From positions 138,719-202,718 of the forward strand of contig JACKBY010000005.1 in assembly GCA_020634335.1 (NCBI GenBank): a stretch of 64,000 nt of DNA. Reading direction: 5' to 3'. The notes under the pieces were generated by a model, which was not told where the DNA came from, made no database searches, and worked only from the letters and a program-made list of their open reading frames with translations. Every line of letters begins with the position of its first letter. Position 1 is the first letter of the stretch. The position numbers and the translations under genes were made by a program. The DNA comes from Promineifilum sp. (GTDB lineage Bacteria; Chloroflexota; Anaerolineae; Promineifilales; Promineifilaceae). Below are positions 58,328 to 64,000 of this stretch, piece after piece.

Positions 58328-61300
58328 TTAAGGCTCGTTTGGAAAGTCGACACAGGCCACGTCGTCGGTTATCGCTTGTCCAACGTATTGTAGCCGCTCT
58401 TCGGCCGTCAGATTGCGCGCGGCAATGGCACAGGCCGTCGCTACCAGGTCATCATAGGCCAACACGGAGATGAACAACCCGCCACCCAGATCGGCCGAGG
58501 CCAGCAGGCGGTCATCGGGGCTGAAGGCCAGGTCATAGACGGCCGCCGAGTGTAGGCTGAGTGGGACGCCGACCGCTTGGCGGGTAGCCATCTCCCATAC
58601 AACAATCATTGAATCGAAACTACCGGTAGCCAATAGGGAGCCATCGCTGCTGAAGGCCAGGGCATTGATGCGCGTCGTCTGATTGGTCAGTAAACGCCAA
58701 TCGATTGCCCGGCGGTCGACGTCGATGATGGGCACGGTCTCGCTCGAGCCGGCGACCGCCAGGAGCCGTCCATCAGGGCTGAAAGCCAGGTCCCACACCT
58801 GATCCAGTCCGGTCGCGATGGGTAGGCCGGACGGTTGGAGTGTTGCCGCGTCCCAAAAGCGTACCGTCCCGTCCCAACTGCCGGTGACCAGCCACAAGCC
58901 ATCGGGACTATAAACGACGTCAAATATTTCGCGATCATGGGCCTGAATGGGGCTGTGGGCAGGGCCGCTGTCGGTCGTGCCCAGACGCCACACCCACAGC
59001 CGGCCCCGATCGTCGGCCGTAGCCAGCCGCTGTCCGTCGGGAGCAAAAGCCACGGTGCGGATTATCGCCTCATCTTGGCCCAGCAGGTGCGCCTGGGGCC
59101 GACTGCCGCGCAAATCCCACAGGATCAGGCGGCCGTCACGCCCCACTGAGGCCAGAGATTCGTCCCTGGGGCCGAAGGCGACACGACGGGCCGGGCCATC
59201 GTGGGCCTCCAATACAGTGATCAGCGACCATTGCGCCGGCGCGTCTGGCCCGGCGGCCCACAGCTTGATCGTACCGTCCTCACTGCTGGTCGCCAGCCGG
59301 TTACCGGAGGCACCAAAGTCAAGCCCCAGAATGCCGCTCTCCTGGTCCGCCAGCCAGTGGCCGCGCGACGGGTCGCCTGACGGCGCCCACTGGACGATGG
59401 CGTTGTCGGCCCCCACCGAGAGCAGGGCCTGGCCCTGGGGTGTGTCGGCCGTGGCTATGCTCCAGTTGGTGCTGCCCTGCGCGGTCAGCGTCAGGCGCTT
59501 GTGCGCGCTGTCGCCATCGAGACCGGGCAAGTCCCAACCGTAAATTTTTCCGTCGGCGCCGGACGAGAACAAACGCCCGTCGGCACCAAAGTCGATGTCG
59601 AAGATCGGGCCGTCGTGAGCCAGAAAGGACGGCCCAGGCTCCCAGGATGATGTGTTCCATAGCGCCAGGTGGCCGTCTGATCCGGCGGTGACCAACAGGC
59701 GGCCATCGGGGCTGAAAGCCATGTCGGCTACAGCGCCGGCCTGGGCCGCAAAAGTCAAATCGACGATTTGCGCGGAGACGTCGACGATGCCGATGTCCCC
59801 GTTTTCGCGGCCGAACACCAGGCGGTCGGGATCGACAGGGTCAAAAGCCACGGCCGATAATTGCCCACCTGCCGGTTCATACTCCCAGACGACCGCGCCC
59901 GTGGCCGGGTCCCACACGATCAGTGATGATTCGCTCGCCGTTGCCAAGTAGTGGTCATCGGCGCTGACGGCTAACGCTTGAACGCGGCCGTCGTGCGCCG
60001 GATGGCTCCAGCGGCTGAGGCCGTTGGCCGTGTCCCAGAGCGCCACCAGGCCCCGGTGACAGTCTGCTTCCTCGGCCATTGGTTCGGCACAACCGGCCGC
60101 TACCACGTAAGCCGCGTCATGGGCAACGGTCAGGGCGCTTACGCCGCCGGCAAAGACGGCCGGCGCTACCCAAAGCGGGGTGCGGTCGGTGGCATCCCAT
60201 ATGATAAGGCGGCCGTCATCGTCGCCGGAGACAAAGAGCGAGCCGTCGGGGGCGAAGGCCAGCCGGTTTACTCGCGCCTCGTGGCCTCTGATGAAGCGGT
60301 CAATGTAAGGATTGGACAGTAGGCTGTAGCGCAGGAAGGCCTCCGTTTCGGTCGTGGGCCAGGCATGATAGGCCTCAACGCCCAGCAAAAGCGCCAGATC
60401 GTATTGCGAATTCATGAGTGAGGCGCCATCGGCAGTGAGGCTGCGCGCCAGAGCCAGATTTCTCTGTTGCCGGGCTTCCTGCTCGCTGCGCGTGGCCCGC
60501 ACCAGCGACGCCCCCAGCAGAACAGCCAGCACAATAATTAGCCCAACGGCCGCCCAGGCATAGCGCGGCACGGCCTGCCACCAGCGGAACGGGCTGTTAG
60601 CATCCAGCCATTGTTCGTTGAAGACCTGTTGATAAATGCGATTGGCGACAACCAGATCGCCGCGCTCATCGATTTGCACCAGCCCGCTGAAGCGCAGTTC
60701 GCGATGCAGGGGGGATTGTTCCAGGTTGCGAATGCGGCGACCACGCCGGATATCTCGGTATAGACGCGCCAGTTTGTCCTTGTGGGGGCTAAGTAGGATG
60801 GCATCGCGCACATAGGCTAGATTAGAATCCAGCTCGAGTGCCCTATCCACTAGTAGCAGCCAATAGACGACGTCATCTACCGCTTCGTTGTTCCACGTCC
60901 GACTCTCGTCTTTAGCAATTGCCAGGCAAATACGCTGCGTCAGATAGGGGTGGCCGTGAGTCCAATAGAAGACCCGCTCCAGGATGGCGCGATTTTGATC
61001 CGGCAGACCGGCCAGCAGAACCCCGGCGTCTTCGAGGGCAAGATAGCCCAGGTAAACCCGTGACCCGATATTGAGCCGCGCGGTCACGCGGTCGCGCAAG
61101 AGTTGATCGGGGGAGATCATACCGATGAGTACGAAGGCTACGCGCTGCCGGCCGACTTTATTATGGAAGGATTGATACAGTGAACGGATCCCGTTGATGA
61201 AATCGTCGCCGAAATCGAGGCTCTGGATAGTGCCAATTTCATCGACGAAAATCGCCGCGCCCCCCGTTTGTTCGCCGACTATGTGATCAATAAAGGTCAA

Positions 61301-61672
61301 CAGGCGGTCGATGGGAGTCAGTTCGCTTTGTTCACTCCACCATTGCAGGACGGAAACATTGAGCTCCAATTGAGAGGCCAGGGCGTTAAGAAAGCTGCGA
61401 CACCAGACTTCGACCGTGATACTCAGCCCACTGCCGAAACGATGCAGGTCAATATAGGCACTGGGGATTTTTAGTTCTCTCAATCGGTCCTGGGCACGGA
61501 AGATGAGGCTGGTCTTGCCCATCTGTGAGGCTGTCAGCACGAAACATAGCTCCCCCGCATGCACGTGATCCAGCAAGTGGTCATCGGCTGGACGCTTAAC
61601 GTAACAATTGGCGTCAAACGGCACAGCTCCATCTACAAAGAAATAATCCTGGCGATCAAATGGCCCTGACAT
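58328..61672 (-). CDS. STAND-like AAA ATPase fused to two WD40 propellers
   Basis: A protein of about 1114 residues from ATG 61672 (MSGPFDRQDYFF); an ATG at 61720 is also possible. Residues about 1-370 are an AAA_35-like ATPase (VPFDANCYVKRPADD, P-loop TASQMGKTSL, acidic Walker B AAIFVDEIGT). A transmembrane helix follows (about 392-414), then a helical linker with EQEARQQRNLALARSL and LALLLGVEAYHA. Fourteen WD40 repeats, enough for two seven-bladed propellers, fill the rest. The upstream ATPase gene overlaps by 17 bases. ATPase-WD40 proteins of this build act as sensors in bacterial signalling or conflict. The output here is unknown and no effector domain was seen in this chain. Confidence 0.85.
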   Translation of the reverse strand: MSGPFDRQDYFFVDGAVPFDANCYVKRPADDHLLDHVHAGELCFVLTASQMGKTSLIFRAQDRLRELKIPSAYIDLHRFGSGLSITVEVWCRSFLNALASQLELNVSVLQWWSEQSELTPIDRLLTFIDHIVGEQTGGAAIFVDEIGTIQSLDFGDDFINGIRSLYQSFHNKVGRQRVAFVLIGMISPDQLLRDRVTARLNIGSRVYLGYLALEDAGVLLAGLPDQNRAILERVFYWTHGHPYLTQRICLAIAKDESRTWNNEAVDDVVYWLLLVDRALELDSNLAYVRDAILLSPHKDKLARLYRDIRRGRRIRNLEQSPLHRELRFSGLVQIDERGDLVVANRIYQQVFNEQWLDANSPFRWWQAVPRYAWAAVGLIIVLAVLLGASLVRATRSEQEARQQRNLALARSLTADGASLMNSQYDLALLLGVEAYHAWPTTETEAFLRYSLLSNPYIDRFIRGHEARVNRLAFAPDGSLFVSGDDDGRLIIWDATDRTPLWVAPAVFAGGVSALTVAHDAAYVVAAGCAEPMAEEADCHRGLVALWDTANGLSRWSHPAHDGRVQALAVSADDHYLATASESSLIVWDPATGAVVWEYEPAGGQLSAVAFDPVDPDRLVFGRENGDIGIVDVSAQIVDLTFAAQAGAVADMAFSPDGRLLVTAGSDGHLALWNTSSWEPGPSFLAHDGPIFDIDFGADGRLFSSGADGKIYGWDLPGLDGDSAHKRLTLTAQGSTNWSIATADTPQGQALLSVGADNAIVQWAPSGDPSRGHWLADQESGILGLDFGASGNRLATSSEDGTIKLWAAGPDAPAQWSLITVLEAHDGPARRVAFGPRDESLASVGRDGRLILWDLRGSRPQAHLLGQDEAIIRTVAFAPDGQRLATADDRGRLWVWRLGTTDSGPAHSPIQAHDREIFDVVYSPDGLWLVTGSWDGTVRFWDAATLQPSGLPIATGLDQVWDLAFSPDGRLLAVAGSSETVPIIDVDRRAIDWRLLTNQTTRINALAFSSDGSLLATGSFDSMIVVWEMATRQAVGVPLSLHSAAVYDLAFSPDDRLLASADLGGGLFISVLAYDDLVATACAIAARNLTAEERLQYVGQAITDDVACVDFPNEP

Positions 61673-63149
61673 TGAGTCTATCGGCGAAGTAGCGACGGTA
61701 GAGTTCGCAACGACAAACATAATTATCGCCGGCTTTGGTCACAAGTCCAGCTTTTAGAAGATGATAGCCTACCTGCCGATCGGTCAGGGATTGATTGCCC
61801 AACACGGCGACTACGGCCGCCAGAAGGCGCTGGTCATCCTCGATGCGCTGGAGTTGCCAGCGGAGATGCTGGTGAAAGGGGCCATCGTCTGACGCCGCCT
61901 GTGCTTCGAGGATGGGCCACGACACCTTCCCGGCTACCAGCGTATAGAGGGCCACCCGTGTCAGGTACGGATGGCCACCAAGTAGGCGATAGAGGGCATC
62001 CAGTTCGGTGCCGGCCAGCGGCGTGCCATAGCGCCGATTCAGATCGGCCACCTGATGTTGCGTAAAATCATTCAGATAGAGCACGTGACCGGTGTTGAAA
62101 GGCGATTCGCCCACACGGTCAATCAACAGGTAAGGTTCGGTGGAGATAGCCATCATTAACGTCAGCTTGCGCCACAGCGGGATACCGGCTCGCAGATTGT
62201 GCCACGAGCGCAGCAAACTGAAAAAATCCTTGGAGAACGACGTGAGCTGCAACACGTCAACCTCGTCCATTGCCAACAGGATAGGTTGCCTGGTGTGCCG
62301 CAATACATGCTCCATCAACTCCTGCATGTTCTCTTGAGGCAGGAAATCGTAGGCCCACCCTTGCTCCCAGATGGCTAGATCCAGCTCAAGGGTCCTGAAG
62401 ATGCGGAACGACAGCGCGCGCAACATTTCGCGCAGCGATTCGCGTGCCACGTCGCCCAGGCCCTGGAAGTCCAGATAGACTAATTGCGCGCCTAGCCGTT
62501 CCTGAGCCGCCTGGATGCCACGGGCCAATAACGACGTCTTCCCCACCTGGCGCGAGCCGCGGATGGTGATGGTCTGGCCTTCATAACGCAGGGCTTGGGT
62601 TAGTTCTTGGTCGGCGGCGCGCTCGATGTAAAAGGCATCATCGACGCGCATGCCTCCGCTGGGAAATTCTAACCGCCAGGGGGCACGGTCGCGCCCGGTC
62701 TCATCGCTCCCGGTTGGAATACCTTCCATGCGGCGCAGTTCTTCGGCCAGCATCATTCTCGCCTTGCCGTATTCGCGAAAGTAATGGCTCTCCGAGACGC
62801 CCACTAATAGCTGCATCTTGTCGGCACCGAACCGCTGATTGCGGATGGTCAGGCCACGCAAAATGCAAAAGGAACGCCAATTAGGCTCGAACCAGCGCTG
62901 ATCATTGGGGTTGTCCAGCGAGGGCGGCGTCTCCTCATTGGGGGCGAGGTTTAAAATGGCTTCGTCGATAACCGCTTTTAGGGCGGTGGTGGGTGTGGTT
63001 TTTTCTTTTTCCGCCCGCGCGGCCACGATTTGTAGCGCCAGCAGTGGGCTATCGGCCAGGTGGGTCGGCCGGTGCCAGCGCTTGATTGCGTCGTGGATCA
63101 AGTCATCCCACTGCCCATCATTCAGACTGGCTAGTAAGTAATCGGTCAT
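61656..63149 (-). CDS. AAA_35-like ATPase with N-terminal HTH-like region
   Basis: A 497-residue protein. Residues about 1-150 are helical and contain LLVGVSESHYFREYGKARMML, which looks like a helix-turn-helix used by regulators of STAND systems. The ATPase (about 165-410) has P-loop GSRQVGKTSL and Walker B ILLAMDEVDVLQL, then LLGGHPYLTRVALY (sensor-2/lid). A C-terminal winged-helix-like segment ends the chain. It lacks a repeat domain, unlike its partner encoded 17 bases inside its 3' end. The tight coupling implies that the two ATPases form one complex. Confidence 0.85.
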   Translation of the reverse strand: MTDYLLASLNDGQWDDLIHDAIKRWHRPTHLADSPLLALQIVAARAEKEKTTPTTALKAVIDEAILNLAPNEETPPSLDNPNDQRWFEPNWRSFCILRGLTIRNQRFGADKMQLLVGVSESHYFREYGKARMMLAEELRRMEGIPTGSDETGRDRAPWRLEFPSGGMRVDDAFYIERAADQELTQALRYEGQTITIRGSRQVGKTSLLARGIQAAQERLGAQLVYLDFQGLGDVARESLREMLRALSFRIFRTLELDLAIWEQGWAYDFLPQENMQELMEHVLRHTRQPILLAMDEVDVLQLTSFSKDFFSLLRSWHNLRAGIPLWRKLTLMMAISTEPYLLIDRVGESPFNTGHVLYLNDFTQHQVADLNRRYGTPLAGTELDALYRLLGGHPYLTRVALYTLVAGKVSWPILEAQAASDDGPFHQHLRWQLQRIEDDQRLLAAVVAVLGNQSLTDRQVGYHLLKAGLVTKAGDNYVCRCELYRRYFADRLNVRAI

Positions 63150-63216
63150 GTTTCCTCAGTAGCGGTTTTGCTGCCGGTTGCTGCTTCACCCTAACATGTC
63201 CAGTTTACCGCCGAAA

Positions 63217-63284
63217 ACTCCCGTCGACTCCCGCCAAACTCCCATCCTCTCGCGGGGCTGAACGGAAAAACTCCCCTTACTCTC
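63217..63284. promoter_or_regulatory. Helically phased ACTCCC repeats in a divergent promoter region
   Basis: ACTCCC occurs at 63217, 63227, 63238 and 63270, with a variant ACTCTC at 63279. Spacings of 10, 11 and 32 bases place them on one face of the DNA. They lie between the ATPase operon start (63149) and the divergent MIT_C gene (63390). Confidence 0.5.
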
Positions 63285-63389
63285 GAAGTTAACAAGATAG
63301 TCACGCGGGATTCACGCCGCCGAAATGGGGGTACTCTAGGGTTAGAAGTTTTACCGGCCCGAAAGGGTGCTTAATCAGGGAGGATTCGA

Positions 63390-63977
63390 ATGACAGCCAT
63401 GAGTTCCGATATGCCGACCAGGTTCCTTAGCCGAATCCTGACGTCGAACAAGAGAACTGCCCAGTCGCCCCATTCCGATAGCCTGCCCGAAGTCAGGCGC
63501 GTATTCGAAAATGGACAGCGCGGCCTTTCCTATGACAAGCTCTTCGGCCCTTATCTGGCCGAAGCTCGGCGGATCATCCTGATTGATCCATATATTCAAA
63601 AGTTTCACCAGGTGCGCAACCTGATGGAATTGCTGGAAACCATTGTACGTTACAAAGCGCCGGAGCAGCAGGTCGAGTTCCTTCTGCGCACGTCCCAGAG
63701 CGAATCCAGGTTCGCCGACAAGCAGGCGTCGTTCTTGCAGCAGATCGCCGACAACGCGCCTTCGGTCGGCATCGAGTTCTCGTGGGAGATCCTCCCCAAC
63801 CTGCACGATCGGACGATTCAGACCGACCATGGCTGGACTATCGCCCTGGGTCGGGGGTTGGATTTCTTCGGCTGGTACGACGTGAACAACGCCTTCGATT
63901 TTCAGAATCGCCTACAGGTGTGCCGTGAGGTGTTGGGGTTTTCGCTGATGATCTACCGCACCCAAATCACAGCCTGA
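63390..63977 (+). CDS. MIT C-terminal (PLD-like, MIT_C) domain protein
   Basis: A 195-residue protein with ribosome site GGGAGGATTCGA. From about residue 45: GLSYDKLFGPYLAEARRIILIDPYI, NLMELLETIV, and NLHDRTIQTDHGWTIALGRGLDFF. This matches the MIT_C domain, a phospholipase-D-like fold; in bacteria it is often joined to or encoded beside Lon-like/BrxL proteins of BREX-type defence loci. Here it stands alone after a basic, Ser-rich N-terminal 40 residues, and the next gene is beyond the window. Its role is unknown; a defence context is inferred. Confidence 0.75.
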   Translation: MTAMSSDMPTRFLSRILTSNKRTAQSPHSDSLPEVRRVFENGQRGLSYDKLFGPYLAEARRIILIDPYIQKFHQVRNLMELLETIVRYKAPEQQVEFLLRTSQSESRFADKQASFLQQIADNAPSVGIEFSWEILPNLHDRTIQTDHGWTIALGRGLDFFGWYDVNNAFDFQNRLQVCREVLGFSLMIYRTQITA

Positions 63978-64000
63978 GGGCTGGTCCGTGGACTAACCGA

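Noticed and set aside
1..64000. tRNA, rRNA or complete insertion sequence
   Set aside because: No cloverleaf with a recognisable T-loop, no rRNA signature and no transposase were noticed on reading both strands; a dedicated scan could still find a tRNA I missed.

Overview
The window looks like chromosomal DNA of a high-GC, mesophilic member of the Chloroflexota (Anaerolineae/Caldilineae-like, in the style of filamentous 'Promineifilum'-type bacteria). This is inferred from the protein families seen: very large secreted proteins built from beta-helix, PD40/TolB-type propeller and prealbumin-like modules, Thr/Pro-rich tails, an AfsR-like BTAD-ATPase-TPR regulator, and an HMG-CoA reductase of the mevalonate pathway. 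It also rests on the many intergenic hairpin repeats. No rRNA, tRNA, CRISPR array or complete IS was recognised.

Layout. 0-2.3 kb: end of a phosphate ABC transporter operon (pstC'-pstA-pstB). 2.4-9.2 kb: two large divergent exported proteins; the second carries a Hint (intein-like) domain inside its beta-helix. 9.6-15.8 kb: small housekeeping genes (ExoD-like, GNAT, an OmpR/histidine kinase pair, LiaF-like membrane protein, MscS channel). 16.1-19.0 kb: an overlapping pair of exported proteins (beta-helix plus Kelch). 19.0-20.9 kb: SLC13/RCK transporter. 20.9-26.3 kb: an accessory island with parAB, a vapC remnant, a phage antirepressor-type protein, a DUF4160/DUF2442 pair and an EAD-TIR-FGE effector-like protein. 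26.6-30.3 kb: an EF-G paralogue lacking the P-loop lysine and a LiaF-like membrane protein. 30.5-43.5 kb: a secreted protein sharing a C-terminal domain with the Hint-containing protein, an aldo/keto reductase, a BTAD regulator, and two exported propeller proteins. 44-46.5 kb: an ArsR-RibD/DHFR-SRPBCC cluster. 46.6-58.3 kb: lipoproteins, HMG-CoA reductase, a bestrophin-like protein, a Tat-type dioxygenase lipoprotein, a subtilase-VWA giant, a TolB-like protein and an SH3 lipoprotein. 58.3-64 kb: two overlapping AAA (STAND-like) ATPase genes, one fused to two WD40 propellers, divergent from a MIT_C/PLD-like gene; this is a candidate conflict system that continues past the right edge.

Two themes tie the window together. 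First, about a dozen exported proteins share modules and fall into two C-terminal classes: a short aromatic/aliphatic 'YLPV'-type tail, or a domain of about 255 residues ending in Cys-x-Pro-Leu-Asp. These may be two surface-retention routes. Second, the intergenic space is filled with REP-like hairpins of several unrelated sequences that nearly all begin with GTAG and end with CTAC. Some form composite elements with terminal inverted repeats, and some have entered genes. Heptanucleotide arrays also abut start and stop codons. Function calls rest on motif recognition by eye; no database search was possible.
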